DNA of 64,000 nucleotides from Paenibacillus solani (GCF_001277345.1 NZ_LIUT01000003.1:204217-268216); one strand, 5' to 3'; counted from the stretch's first letter, positions 33,975 to 42,967 are shown. Notes: a model not told the origin generated them from the sequence alone. Translations and numbers: made by a program.

Positions 33975-34871
33975 TTACGCAAGTGCGCTCTTCGCCTCAT
34001 CGACTGCCAGCTTGGCCAATGCCAATGCACCACAGAGTCCCGCATTATCACCAAGCATCGGCGGAACGATAAACTGGTCGATCCCCTCATGAAGGCTTGG
34101 ATGCTGAACATAACCAGCCAGCAACTCCTGAAGCTTCGTACGGATCAACGGGAACAGCTGCTCCTGCTTCATAACGCCTCCGCCCATAACAATTCGCTGC
34201 GGGGACAGAATGAGCACATAATTCATCAGTGCTTGGGCCAGATAATAAGCCTCCATTTCCCAAGCCGGATGATCCGGTGTCAGCTCCACGCCGGGAACAC
34301 CCCAACGTTTACCGAGAGACGGACCAGCAGCGAGGCCTTCCAGACAGTCTGCATGATAAGGACAAGTTCCTTCGTACTGATCTTCCGGATGGCGGCGCAC
34401 ATAAATATGCCCCATCTCCGGATGCGACAAGCCGTGAATCAATTCACCCGCTACAACGGCACCTGCCCCTACTCCAGTTCCAATCGTAATATACAGACAG
34501 CTGTCTAGGCCTTGGGCAGCGCCCCATGTATACTCGCCAAGAGCTGCACCGTTTACGTCGGTATCAAATCCGATCGGAACATCAAAGCGCTCTTTCAGTG
34601 CCTTCACAATATTGTAATTGCTCCAATGCGGCTTCGGTGTCGTTGTGATGCAGCCATAAGTAGGGCTGCCCTTCACCGGATCAATCGGTCCGAATGAACC
34701 GACTCCGATCGCCTCTATATCCTTGTCAGCAAAAAAGTTAAAAACGTTTGCCATAGTTTCTTCAGGGGTTGTTGTCGGAAAGCTCACGCGTTCCACAACC
34801 GTACCATCCGCAGTACCTACGCCGCATACGAACTTGGTTCCTCCTGCTTCAATTGCTCCAAGTAAACTCAT
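33975..34871 (-). CDS. ROK-family sugar kinase (fructokinase, YdhR/GmuE-like)
   Basis: 298 residues. ATP motif GAIEAGGTKFVCGVG at the start, catalytic region GFDTDVNGAALGE, and the ROK zinc site HPEMGH...CPYHADC with GLAAGPSLGKRWG. The closest described group is the bacterial fructokinases (ScrK/GmuE), which phosphorylate fructose at C6; other hexoses are possible. No sugar operon surrounds it. The region 34872-35050 downstream of ypcP shows no gene. Confidence 0.9.
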   Translation of the reverse strand: MSLLGAIEAGGTKFVCGVGTADGTVVERVSFPTTTPEETMANVFNFFADKDIEAIGVGSFGPIDPVKGSPTYGCITTTPKPHWSNYNIVKALKERFDVPIGFDTDVNGAALGEYTWGAAQGLDSCLYITIGTGVGAGAVVAGELIHGLSHPEMGHIYVRRHPEDQYEGTCPYHADCLEGLAAGPSLGKRWGVPGVELTPDHPAWEMEAYYLAQALMNYVLILSPQRIVMGGGVMKQEQLFPLIRTKLQELLAGYVQHPSLHEGIDQFIVPPMLGDNAGLCGALALAKLAVDEAKSALA

Positions 34872-35054
34872 GCTTCTTCCATCCTCTCCATGATGTGCAG
34901 TATCTAATCTTCTGTTTGGTTGTTAACAAGCTCTACTCGAGCATATGTAAACATCGCGTTCCCGTCAAGTCTGCTTAGGCGTCTTATCCCGCCTGGCTTG
35001 ATAAACAAGCGGCAATGAAACTGTCATGGCCGCGATCACGGCGGCTCCCCAACT

Positions 35055-35086
35055 TAAAATAAGGGGCCTCGCAAAGCAGCGAGGCC
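35055..35086 (-). terminator. Terminator of the ypcP-like gene
   Basis: GGCCTCGC/GCGAGGCC stem followed by CCTTATTTT on the minus strand. Confidence 0.8.
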
Positions 35087-35124
35087 GTGAAGAATCAACC
35101 AATGCTATAAACGTTCCTTTATGA

Positions 35125-36015
35125 CTAGGACCCCACCGCGATCCCAAACAAATAACCGAGGCTTTTCATTTCAAGCTCCTCCAGCTTGGTCAGTGCACGG
35201 TCGTGATCTACATTCAATCGGCATAAATCCAATTCGCACTCCATGGGAACCTCACAATGAATCTCAGCTAAAGCTCGGGATAAATGCAGCATGTCCAGAT
35301 CCGCTTCAATCTTGGTGCGGACCCCTTTGGTCAGTGAGTCAAGGTTTGCAAGGATACCCTCCACGGATTCATACTCCTGAATCAACTTGACTGCCGTCTT
35401 TTCGCCGATACCGCGAACGCCCGGATAATTATCGCTCGTATCCCCCATCAATCCTTTAACATCGATGACTTGTTTAGGGGATAATCCCTTTTCAGCATAA
35501 AGCGTTTCAGCGGTATAATGCATATAATTGCCGTGACCTTTTTTCATAATAATAACGGAGGTTGAATCGTTTACAAGCTGGAGAAGATCATGGTCTCCTG
35601 ACAGGATCATCACATTCATGCTATCGCTAAACCGTCTGGCCAGTGTACCGATGCAATCATCGGCTTCGTAGCCGACGACGCCCAGATTCGGAATTCCCAG
35701 GCATTCGGTCACATCACGAACCAACGAAAACTGCGGGATCAGATCATCCGGCGCTTCCGCACGATTACCTTTGTAGGCTGCGAACTGCTCGGTACGAAAA
35801 GTTTTGGAACCCATATCCCAGCAGCAAGCCACATGGGTAGGCTGAAATTTATCGATGGCATCCCACATATAACGCAGGAAGCCGTAAATCGCGTTGGTTG
35901 GAACACCCGCTTTGGTACGTCGTATATAACCGCTGGACGCGGTAGCATAGTAAGCACGAAATAATAAAGCCATCCCGTCAACAAGCATTAAGGATGGTTG
36001 CTGATTCGATATCAC
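35125..36015 (-). CDS. ypcP: 5'-3' exonuclease (FEN family, YpcP-like)
   Basis: 296 residues, a stand-alone version of the N-terminal nuclease domain of DNA polymerase I. Acidic metal ligands are visible in LMLVDGMALLFRAYY, GYEADDCIGTLA, LSGDHDLLQLV and KGLMGDTSDNYPGVRGIGEKTA (helix-hairpin-helix). It removes RNA primers and flaps at Okazaki fragments, backing up Pol I. GTG start at 36015 with AGGAG 11 bases upstream; it has its own terminator. Confidence 0.93.
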   Translation of the reverse strand: MISNQQPSLMLVDGMALLFRAYYATASSGYIRRTKAGVPTNAIYGFLRYMWDAIDKFQPTHVACCWDMGSKTFRTEQFAAYKGNRAEAPDDLIPQFSLVRDVTECLGIPNLGVVGYEADDCIGTLARRFSDSMNVMILSGDHDLLQLVNDSTSVIIMKKGHGNYMHYTAETLYAEKGLSPKQVIDVKGLMGDTSDNYPGVRGIGEKTAVKLIQEYESVEGILANLDSLTKGVRTKIEADLDMLHLSRALAEIHCEVPMECELDLCRLNVDHDRALTKLEELEMKSLGYLFGIAVGS

Positions 36016-36156
36016 AGTAAGAATCGCTCCTAACTTTTACATCTCTGATAAAACCTTTAAATGAACTAATTCATTATATCATATCCCATAGGGACTTGGA
36101 CTTATCGAAGGACATTTCATTGAATTTCCTAACATTGGCGATTTCATTTAACATAA

Positions 36157-36196
36157 AAAAACATCCCGGCAATCTAAAGACGGCGGGATGCTATAG
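36157..36196 (-). terminator. Terminator downstream of the yusI-like gene
   Basis: CATCCCGCC / GCCGGGATG stem with T7 on the minus strand, about 100 bases after the stop. Confidence 0.8.
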
Positions 36197-36293
36197 TCTG
36201 AGAGCTTCATCCTTAAGCTCGAATGCCCTGAAGACAAGGACAGATAATAATAATCTAACCCCGAGAGCTAGATATATTCGCTTTTTAGCGGTT

Positions 36294-36656
36294 CTACTTC
36301 TTCCAAGACTCTTCGTACTGCTCCGCTTTGAAGCCAACGGTAACTTTGCTGCCATCCGTCACGATCGGGCGCTTGATCAACCTTCCATTGGAGGATAGCA
36401 ACTCAATTTTCTCCTCATCAGAGAGTCCCGGCAGCTTGTCTTTCAGATTCAGTTCCTTGTAAACTTCTCCGCTCGTATTAAAAAACTTCTTCAGCTCGAG
36501 GCCGCTCTTGGCGATCAGGTCTGCTAATTCAGCCTGAGCCGGCGGCTCTTCAAAAATGTTCTGAAGCTCCAGTTCATGTCCTTCGTTCTGCAGCCATTTC
36601 ACTGCATTCCGGCATGTGCCGCACTTCGGATATTGATAAACTTTCAGTTTGCTCAT
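36294..36656 (-). CDS. yusI: ArsC/Spx-family thioredoxin-like protein (YusI-like)
   Basis: 120 residues. ArsC-like fold with CGTC near the N-terminus (YQYPKCGTCRNAVKWL), then IFEEPPAQAELADLIAKSGLELKKFFNTSG and the C-terminal RPIVTDGSKVTVGFKAEQYEESW, matching Bacillus YusI along its whole length. Annotated widely as arsenate reductase family, but the YusI group lacks a proven arsenate role, and Spx-like regulators use the same fold. ATG at 36656. It lies 35 bases after the pseudouridine synthase gene and may be in the same transcript. Confidence 0.88.
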   Translation of the reverse strand: MSKLKVYQYPKCGTCRNAVKWLQNEGHELELQNIFEEPPAQAELADLIAKSGLELKKFFNTSGEVYKELNLKDKLPGLSDEEKIELLSSNGRLIKRPIVTDGSKVTVGFKAEQYEESWKK

Positions 36657-36691
36657 TCTTATATGATCTCCTTCTACGATTTCATGAAATA

Positions 36692-37699
36692 TCAGATGGC
36701 CTCTTCACCGGCAAGCATGGATCTCAGAGACTTCATATCCTCCGGAAGCGGAGCCGTAAAAACCATCGTCTTCCCTTCAATCGGGTGAACTAGTGTCAAA
36801 CTTGAAGCATGCAGAGCCTGTCTGTTGATATAGCTGTCCAGCTTCAGGATCGAAGATGCTTCCCCGTGCTCATGTACATCGTTATACTCTGCAGACACGT
36901 CCACGCCAGCTTGCACTGAATGGTACACGGGATGCTGATACATCCGATCGCCGATCAATGGGCAACCGATGCTGAGCATATGCACCCGAATCTGATGCGT
37001 CCGGCCCGTTTCCAGCTTCAATTCCACCATGGATGCTGCAGGATACGTTTCGCACACCTTATACCTTGTCAGCGAAGGATATCCCTCCGGCATAACGATA
37101 CGGCGGTGGGGCTCTACAGGATCCCGATCAATCGGCCCATCTATACTGCCTGATTCTGAGGTTGGCTTACCATGGACCAGCGCTACATATCTCTTATCAA
37201 CTGTGCCGGCAATCATCTGCTCAGAAATATGCTGATGAATGTAGGAATTCTTTGCGATTACGAGTACACCGGACGTTTCCTGATCCAGCCTGTGAACCGC
37301 TCGAAAGCGGTAATTCCAGCCCTGCTCCTGCCAATAGTGAACCACTCCATTCGCCAGCGTCCCAGTATAATGACCATGAGTTGGATGTACAATAATCCCG
37401 GCAGGCTTGTTCAGAACAAGCAGATGCTCGTCTTCGTACAGAATATGAAGTTCCATCGGCTGTGGGAGCATATCATCAGAACGTTCCTGTTCCAGCCGAA
37501 TTTCGATTAGATCACCCGCCTGCACTTTAACACTAATGTAAACACGGGTCCCGTTTAGCATAATGCCCTGCTCGGTCAACTTGAGCCGTGAGAGCAGCTT
37601 ACGGGATACCCCCATACGTTTTTGCAAAATGGTCTTAAGCAGCATGCCGTCTTCATAGGTGGGAACAACATAGCGGATCGGCGGATAATACAAGTCCAT
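36692..37699 (-). CDS. RluA-family pseudouridine synthase
   Basis: 335 residues. N-terminal S4-like RNA-binding region (MGVSRKLLSRLKLTEQGIMLNG), catalytic domain with the aspartate in RAVHRLDQETSGVLV and the family motifs LVLNKPAGIIVHPT and KLETGRTHQIRVHM. It isomerises uridines in rRNA or tRNA; the target site cannot be told. The start lies three bases after the pduO-type stop, so the two are cotranscribed. Confidence 0.93.
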   Translation of the reverse strand: MDLYYPPIRYVVPTYEDGMLLKTILQKRMGVSRKLLSRLKLTEQGIMLNGTRVYISVKVQAGDLIEIRLEQERSDDMLPQPMELHILYEDEHLLVLNKPAGIIVHPTHGHYTGTLANGVVHYWQEQGWNYRFRAVHRLDQETSGVLVIAKNSYIHQHISEQMIAGTVDKRYVALVHGKPTSESGSIDGPIDRDPVEPHRRIVMPEGYPSLTRYKVCETYPAASMVELKLETGRTHQIRVHMLSIGCPLIGDRMYQHPVYHSVQAGVDVSAEYNDVHEHGEASSILKLDSYINRQALHASSLTLVHPIEGKTMVFTAPLPEDMKSLRSMLAGEEAI

Positions 37700-37702
37700 A
37701 AG

Positions 37703-38263
37703 TTAACGGAAGACCTTTCCACTGCGCTCATATTCAACATCCGGAATCCCCGCATGCGCATTGGCTGCGCGGGCAGTAACAAAGAAATAATCCGATAACC
37801 GATTCAAATACCGGCGTACTTCCGGATTAATTTCTGTTGTTCGTCCCAGGGTTATGGTCAATCGCTCAGCTCGGCGGCATACGGTTCTGCATACGTGAAG
37901 CACAGAAGACAACGCGCTCCCACCCGGCAAAATAAATCGTTCGAGAGGTGGATTCTTCTCCTCAAAAGCATCCAACCACAACTCCAAATTGTCCACAAGC
38001 TCTGCTGCTACCTTAAGCTTATCCTCCCGAGGCCTCGCGTAAGCCAAATCTGACCCGCAATCAAACAACTCATGCTGGATTCGAATCAGCTGCTGATGCA
38101 GCTCCTCGAACTCGGCCTCTTTGGCCAAGAAAACAGCCTGCCCAACAAAACTGTTTAACTCATCAATGGTGCCATATGCTTCAATGCGCGGATCATCCTT
38201 GGGCACCCGGCCGCCAATGATCGAGGTTTCCCCCGCATCTCCTGTTCTTGTATAAACCTTCAA
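37703..38263 (-). CDS. Cob(I)alamin adenosyltransferase, PduO type (YvqK-like)
   Basis: 186 residues. KVYTRTGDAGETSIIGG at the N-terminus is the ATP-binding signature; EAYGTIDELNSFVG, FILPGGSALSSVLHVCRTVCRRAER and YLNRLSDYFFVTAR complete the PduO/YvqK pattern. It transfers the adenosyl group of ATP to corrin cobalt, making coenzyme B12. The start is TTG at 38263, fixed by GGAGG eight bases upstream; the in-frame upstream ATG has no site. The 38264-38499 region upstream holds no gene that I can support. Confidence 0.93.
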   Translation of the reverse strand: MKVYTRTGDAGETSIIGGRVPKDDPRIEAYGTIDELNSFVGQAVFLAKEAEFEELHQQLIRIQHELFDCGSDLAYARPREDKLKVAAELVDNLELWLDAFEEKNPPLERFILPGGSALSSVLHVCRTVCRRAERLTITLGRTTEINPEVRRYLNRLSDYFFVTARAANAHAGIPDVEYERSGKVFR

Positions 38264-38436
38264 TATATTTTCCTCCTTTAAGTCCCTGCTCTGTTTGTAG
38301 CCAAGCACCTGCATACCTCATTATGCTCAACTATATCATAATTTGTTGCGGCGGTCTTCGCTTCGAAGCAGCAGCCTCGTGCAGTGAACAACGGGTCGCC
38401 AGAAATACCTCGATGCACAGTGAAAACCAAATGCAA

Positions 38437-38482
38437 ACGAGGCTGATCACTGAGTAATTTTACTCATGATCAGCCTCGTATT
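38437..38482 (-). terminator. Long inverted repeat after the Spo0E-like gene
   Basis: ACGAGGCTGATCA ... TGATCAGCCTCGT with an inner GAGTAA/TTACTC stem; about 19 paired bases. It lies 20 bases after the stop of the Spo0E-like gene; the tail is only moderately T-rich. Confidence 0.65.
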
Positions 38483-38499
38483 ATTAGTTCATGTGTATA

Positions 38500-38763
38500 T
38501 TATAGTTTCTTTTTGGGGTGTGCCTTCATATATTCGTTGATCTTCAAATCCAGCAAACTGCTGATTTCAATCACGATTTCCGATGTGAAGGACTGCTCTT
38601 CCAAAAAAATCTGTTCCATTTTTCGGCGAAGCATATGAATTTCGTCTTCCAAGGTAATTTCCGAAGGGGTGGATTTGGCTGATTTAATTGACCATTTACC
38701 GTGATTATTGTCTTCAGCCATATATTCACCACGGTAGTTTGACAATTCATAGTCACAAAACAC
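38500..38763 (-). CDS. Spo0E-family aspartyl-phosphate phosphatase
   Basis: 87 residues. The C-terminal half fits the Spo0E-like helical hairpin: EIHMLRRKMEQIFLEE, then SFTSEIVIEISSLLDLKINEYMK, where the SxxLDxxI segment carries the conserved serine and aspartate. Such proteins dephosphorylate Spo0A~P and delay sporulation. The start is GTG at 38763 with AGGAGG eight bases upstream; an internal ATG at 38721 would remove only the first 14 residues. It is a single-gene unit. Confidence 0.85.
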   Translation of the reverse strand: MFCDYELSNYRGEYMAEDNNHGKWSIKSAKSTPSEITLEDEIHMLRRKMEQIFLEEQSFTSEIVIEISSLLDLKINEYMKAHPKKKL

Positions 38764-38881
38764 TGGTGATCCCTCCTCCGAAAGTAAAATTCTGCTCCCA
38801 AAATAAAATTATAACATACTTTTTGCCATTGGAAAGTATATTTTCTGTTAAATCAAGGAAAAGGTTCAACATTTTACTTTG

Positions 38882-40087
38882 CTATTTTAATTTTGCCACA
38901 AAATTGCCCATTCTCTCCAATGCCTCATTCAGTTGGGCGATAGATGTTGCATAAGAACAACGGATAAATCCTTCACCGCCCATACCGAAAGCGGTGCCCG
39001 GCACGGCGGCCACTTTGGCTTCGGTTAGCAAGCGCTGCGCAAACTCCTCCGAAGGTAAGCCGGTGTTCTTAATGCTTGGAAATGCGTAGAATGCCCCTTG
39101 AGGTTCGTGACAATCAAGGCCGATTTCCCGAAGTCCAGAAACAACAAGTCTGCGGCGCTGGTTATAAGACTCAACCATCCTGTCTTTTTCACCCATGCCA
39201 TGACGCAGGGCCTCAAGCGCCGCGACTTGGCCCATCGCTGGAGCGCACATGACCGTATATTGGTGGATTTTCAACATGGCGCCGATCAGGTCTCTATGGG
39301 CACATACATATCCCATACGCCAGCCGGTCATCGCAAACGCCTTGGAGAATCCGCTCACTAATATGGTGCGGTCCATCATGCCCGGGATTGAGGCAAAGCT
39401 CACATGCTTGCCTTCATACGTAAGCTCTGCGTAGATTTCATCAGAGATTACAATCAGATCATGTTTTTCAACCAATTCTGCAATAGGCAGCCAATCCTCA
39501 TAAGTCATAATGGCACCCGTTGGATTGCTTGGATAGCATAAGATCAAAATCTTCGATTTTGGTGTAATTTGTGCTTCCAGGGCTTCTGCCGTAAGCTTGA
39601 ATTGATGCTCTGCCGTCGTTTCAATGCCAACAGGCACCCCGCCGCCGATCGAAGCAATTGGCGAGTAGGAAATGTAACACGGTTCCGGAATGAGTATTTC
39701 ATCACCTGGAACGATCAAGGCTCGCAGAGCCAGATCAATGGCCTCACTGCCACCGACGGTTACGATCATCTCACTCGCAGGATCATAGTTTACCTGGAAA
39801 CTGGCGCTCAGATATTCAGCGATTGCTTCCCGTAGCTCCGGCATACCCGCATTGGAAGTATATCCTGTAAAGCCCCGCTCCAGCGAATACACGCAAGCTT
39901 CTCTCACATGCCAAGGAGTTACAAAATCAGGTTCCCCAACACCAAGCGTAATAATATCCTTATTGCCGCTCACAAGATCAAAAAATTTCCGGATTCCCGA
40001 TGGTTGGATATCCCTGACGCGTGGTGCCAAGTAAGAGCTCATGGATTTCCTGTTATTTTCTGCAAGTTGCTGTTCGTTCAAAATCAT
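38882..40087 (-). CDS. alaT: Alanine aminotransferase-like class I aminotransferase (AlaT/YugH)
   Basis: 401 residues. PLP class I/II aminotransferase: LGVGEPDF, YTSNAGMPELREAIA, YPSNPTGA, SDEIYAELTYEG and the PLP lysine in VSGFSKAFAMTGWRMGY; arginine in GFIRCSYA binds the substrate carboxylate. It lies 14 bases behind an Lrp-type regulator gene, the same arrangement as alaR-alaT of Bacillus, which makes alanine. Older annotations call this group aspartate aminotransferase or PatA. Confidence 0.9.
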   Translation of the reverse strand: MILNEQQLAENNRKSMSSYLAPRVRDIQPSGIRKFFDLVSGNKDIITLGVGEPDFVTPWHVREACVYSLERGFTGYTSNAGMPELREAIAEYLSASFQVNYDPASEMIVTVGGSEAIDLALRALIVPGDEILIPEPCYISYSPIASIGGGVPVGIETTAEHQFKLTAEALEAQITPKSKILILCYPSNPTGAIMTYEDWLPIAELVEKHDLIVISDEIYAELTYEGKHVSFASIPGMMDRTILVSGFSKAFAMTGWRMGYVCAHRDLIGAMLKIHQYTVMCAPAMGQVAALEALRHGMGEKDRMVESYNQRRRLVVSGLREIGLDCHEPQGAFYAFPSIKNTGLPSEEFAQRLLTEAKVAAVPGTAFGMGGEGFIRCSYATSIAQLNEALERMGNFVAKLK

Positions 40088-40101
40088 AGCACACGCTTCC
40101 T

Positions 40102-40602
40102 TTACGGCGAGATCAGGAGACGATTGTCTTCTTGGCGTTCTTCAAAGATAATCCCGTCTTGTTTATATTTTTTCAAAATGAAGTTCGTTTTGGTTGATAA
40201 TACAGAGTCGATGGGTGACAGCTTCTCTGAAACAAAATTGGCGACATCACGCAAGCTTGCGCCTTCTACTTCTACGAGCAGATCATAGGCGCCCGACATA
40301 AGATAAACCGATTTTACCTGAGGGAACAAATAAATCCGTTCGGCAATTCCTTCAAAGCCCCTCCCGCGCTCAGGCGTAATTTGAACCTCGATCAGCGCTG
40401 TAACCTTCTCGTCTTCCACCTTGCCCCAATTGACAACGGTCGCATACTTTACAATCACATGATCTCGTTCAAGCTCCGCAATGGAAGTTTTAACTTCCTC
40501 TTCATCTACACCGAGTAGAGTAGAGAGTAGAGCCGGCGATCTTCTCGCGTCCTCTTTTAGCAGATCAAGCACCTTCAACTTCAATTCGCTTAGCTCTTCC
40601 AT
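40102..40602 (-). CDS. alaR: Lrp/AsnC-family regulator (AlaR/YugG-like)
   Basis: 166 residues. N-terminal helix-turn-helix (LKLKVLDLLKEDARRSPALLSTLLGVDEEEVKTSIAELERDHVIV) and C-terminal RAM ligand domain (TALIEVQITPERGRGFEGIAERIYLFPQVKSVYLMSGAYDLLVEVEG). It probably controls its own operon with alaT in response to amino acids. ATG at 40602 has GGAGG eight bases upstream; an earlier in-frame ATG has none. Confidence 0.92.
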   Translation of the reverse strand: MEELSELKLKVLDLLKEDARRSPALLSTLLGVDEEEVKTSIAELERDHVIVKYATVVNWGKVEDEKVTALIEVQITPERGRGFEGIAERIYLFPQVKSVYLMSGAYDLLVEVEGASLRDVANFVSEKLSPIDSVLSTKTNFILKKYKQDGIIFEERQEDNRLLISP

Positions 40603-40677
40603 ATACGTATCCTCCAGCACTTGTTCCAAATACCCGGCTATGTTTACACAGGCTTTACGGAACAGAGATTAATACTT

Positions 40678-40707
40678 ATATTACAATAACTTACACGGGA
40701 TGTGCAA
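40678..40707 (-). promoter_or_regulatory. Promoter of alaR-alaT
   Basis: Minus-strand TTGCAC (40702-40707), 18-base spacer, TAATAT (40678-40683). Confidence 0.5.
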
Positions 40708-40711
40708 AAGA

Positions 40712-40764
40712 AAATAACCGATGCACTCTCGCAGCACCAGCTGCGGATGTGATCGGCTATAAAG
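40712..40764 (-). terminator. Terminator of the coat protein genes
   Basis: AGCCGAT/ATCGGTT outer stem and CGCAGC/GCTGCG inner stem, followed by TATTTTCTTTT on the minus strand. Confidence 0.75.
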
Positions 40765-40788
40765 CTTGGTTCCAAATTAGATAACGGG

Positions 40789-41175
40789 TTAATTATAAGG
40801 GGAAGGCTCCACGTTCGTTGCATGGGGAGTGACATTCGGATGGTGAGCGAAAGCGCCCATCCCCGATGTCTTTTGGTTAATGGTATCACGGGTTTTTTGG
40901 ATCGTTTGCTGGGCTTGCTTATGCTGCTTATCCACATCTGTTTTAAGCGCATGCAAACCTGGAGAATACATGTTCTGCTGCTTCATCATATTAAAAAACT
41001 CACCTTGGAGCTTCAGGGTATCTGCGGTTAAATCCGTAAACATTTGACGTACAACAGGACATGAAGCTTCCGTCGTAGCTGTCGTGTACTCCCGAACTGT
41101 CCGTTTCAATTCTCCCAGAATGGGGCTTAACATATCTTCTTCCGGCAGGTAAGAAGTTCCGTTCATCGTTGTCAT
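40789..41175 (-). CDS. CotF-family spore coat protein
   Basis: 128 residues. The ferritin-like Coat F helices are visible: DMLSPILGELKRTVREYTTATTEASCPVVRQMFTDLT and LKLQGEFFNMMKQQNMYSP, followed by an Ala/Gln/Thr-rich tail with histidines. ATG at 41175 has AGGAGG seven bases upstream. It follows a smaller related-looking gene by 41 bases, as in Bacillus yraD/yraF-type pairs. Expected in the spore envelope. Confidence 0.85.
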   Translation of the reverse strand: MTTMNGTSYLPEEDMLSPILGELKRTVREYTTATTEASCPVVRQMFTDLTADTLKLQGEFFNMMKQQNMYSPGLHALKTDVDKQHKQAQQTIQKTRDTINQKTSGMGAFAHHPNVTPHATNVEPSPYN

Positions 41176-41216
41176 CGGTTGTCCTCCTCTGTATTCAAAT
41201 TCTTTGTCCAAGCTTA

Positions 41217-41453
41217 TTATTGTGGCTGCGTTGGCGCAATGTTGCTGTGTGTCTGCAGAGAGTCCACCAACGTATTTAGATGCTGCTCATGGCGGCTTAC
41301 GAATCCAAGCAAGGCCTGCTGTAGGGCATGATTCTGGCTCGCTGCCGCTGCTGCAGCACAGTGTTTGGCCAGCATCGTCTCGTTGGAAATACAATCGACA
41401 ATATAATCAAGTTCTTTGGAAGTTAGCGGTTGTATTTGATGATTCGTTGTCAT
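41217..41453 (-). CDS. Small spore coat-associated protein (CotF-partner type)
   Basis: 78 residues: two helices, the first with LTSKELDYIVDCISNETMLAKHCAAAAAAS and the second ending EQHLNTLVDSLQTH, then a short polar tail. The first helix resembles the start of Coat F-type helical hairpins. A forespore-type promoter (41493-41522) lies upstream and the CotF gene follows. The family is not securely identified. Confidence 0.65.
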   Translation of the reverse strand: MTTNHQIQPLTSKELDYIVDCISNETMLAKHCAAAAAASQNHALQQALLGFVSRHEQHLNTLVDSLQTHSNIAPTQPQ

Positions 41454-41492
41454 CCTAATTCAGTTCCCCTTTCCATTTAGATTCCACAGAAC

Positions 41493-41522
41493 TAGTATGC
41501 CACCATGGCAAAAATCTATGTT
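41493..41522 (-). promoter_or_regulatory. Candidate sporulation promoter of the coat gene pair
   Basis: Minus-strand AACATA (41517-41522), 17-base spacer, CATACTA (41493-41499): the -10 matches sigma-G (or sigma-F), the -35 is partial. Confidence 0.4.
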
Positions 41523-41590
41523 CTTAGATGGCTTAAAACGAAAGGGAACGGCCAAATTAATAACGATCTTATATGAAGGGGGTAGTGTTC

Positions 41591-42811
41591 ATGTTACTCA
41601 CCGGCGGAACAACACCTTGGTCATATTTAAATACGGGATCAATAAAAGAGTACCCCCGGTTAACCGATCATCTCAGCTGCGATGTATTGGTTATAGGAGG
41701 GGGGATCAGCGGTGCCCTGATGACCTACGTTTTAAGCAAGCAAGGGGTGAACACCATCCTTCTGGATAAGGGGCGCGTATGTGCGGGCAGCACTTCTGCC
41801 AACACCGGACTTTTGCAATTTATGAACGACAACTCGCTGACCGAACTGATCAGGCAATTCGGCGAACATCGCGGTACCTCGATTTACAATCTGTGCAAGA
41901 GGGGTGTACGCCGGCTTAGCGATATTGCAAATCAGTTATCCAGGGATTCGTGCCTCATTCCGCGAAGTAGTCTCTATTATGCCAGTACTCCCGAAGTTGC
42001 GGGTATGCTTAAGAATGAATATGAATTGCTGAAACATAAAGGGTTTGATGTTGAGTACTGGAGCCGGGAGGAAATTGAGGCCAACTTCCCATTCTCAAAA
42101 GAAGCTGCTATTTATAGTTACGGAGATGCCGAGGTCGATCCATACCGATTTGGACATAATCTAATCCAAGATGCCCACGCTCATGGTGCGCGGATATTTG
42201 AGCACAGCGAGGCAAAGAAAACCCGATACACGGACAGCGATGTTACAGTGACAACAGAATACGGAAGCGTTGTAGCCAAGAATGTGATTTGGGCCACAGG
42301 ATACAGTACTCAGGATTGGAAGCCCGACCCACAAGCGGAGCTGCTTAATACTTATGCTATTTTAACCGAACCGGTACCGGATCTGTCTGCATGGCATGAT
42401 CGTGCACTCATCTGGGAAACGAGCCGGCCTTATCTCTACTTTCGAACAACACCGGATCAGCGGATCATTGCCGGGGGACTGGATGAACCGCTCCCTCCTT
42501 CGGGCAGACCTGAGGAATACGCTGAGCTAAGAGGTCAAAGGCTGCTGGATGAAGTCCATAAGCTGTTTCCTCATCTGGCCGACTTAAACATTGCCTGCCA
42601 TTGGGCTGGTGTATTTGCCTCGACCAAAGACGGCATCCCGTTAATCGGCAGACACCCGCAGTATCCACACAGCTATTTTATCGAGGTGTACGGCGGCAAT
42701 GGGACGGTTTACAGCATGATCGCTGCTGATCTGCTGGCCAAGACGATAACAGGTCGCGAGCCGGAGGAGCTTAAATGGTTCTCCCTTATACGCCAAACGA
42801 CCGAAATTTGA
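41591..42811 (+). CDS. FAD-dependent oxidoreductase (DAO family)
   Basis: 406 residues. Rossmann motif DVLVIGGGISGALMTYVLSKQG (about 32-53) for FAD, STSANTGLLQF at the flavin contact, and a C-terminal GIPLIGRHPQYPHSYFIEVYGGNG that closes the FAD site; this is the glycine/D-amino acid oxidase superfamily. The substrate is unknown. The ATG at 41591 has AAGGGGG seven bases upstream; an earlier ATG at 41573 lies before that site. Single gene on the plus strand with its own terminator. Confidence 0.9.
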   Translation: MLLTGGTTPWSYLNTGSIKEYPRLTDHLSCDVLVIGGGISGALMTYVLSKQGVNTILLDKGRVCAGSTSANTGLLQFMNDNSLTELIRQFGEHRGTSIYNLCKRGVRRLSDIANQLSRDSCLIPRSSLYYASTPEVAGMLKNEYELLKHKGFDVEYWSREEIEANFPFSKEAAIYSYGDAEVDPYRFGHNLIQDAHAHGARIFEHSEAKKTRYTDSDVTVTTEYGSVVAKNVIWATGYSTQDWKPDPQAELLNTYAILTEPVPDLSAWHDRALIWETSRPYLYFRTTPDQRIIAGGLDEPLPPSGRPEEYAELRGQRLLDEVHKLFPHLADLNIACHWAGVFASTKDGIPLIGRHPQYPHSYFIEVYGGNGTVYSMIAADLLAKTITGREPEELKWFSLIRQTTEI

Positions 42812-42828
42812 CTCTACAAAAGAAGAAG

Positions 42829-42874
42829 GTATCTCCCACGTGGCCCGGTGCCCAGGAGATACCTTTTTCTTTGA
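42829..42874 (+). terminator. Terminator of the oxidoreductase gene
   Basis: AAGGTATCTCC/GGAGATACCTT stem followed by a TTTTTCTTT tract. Confidence 0.85.
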
Positions 42875-42967
42875 TTGCTTTTATGAATCCTCGCTCGCTC
42901 AATGCCTGAATAGCAACACAGCTAATGAAACGACTCCGAGTGTCTTCTTTATTACGGCCATCCATAA

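Noticed and set aside
34965..35039. 24-codon GTG frame with GGGGAG upstream, after the ypcP-like gene
   Set aside because: It lies beyond a strong terminator, has no promoter that I can see and no recognisable features.
38248..38457. Plus-strand frame of 69 codons upstream of the pduO-type gene
   Set aside because: No ribosome-binding site, covers the promoter of the pduO-type gene and has no family resemblance.
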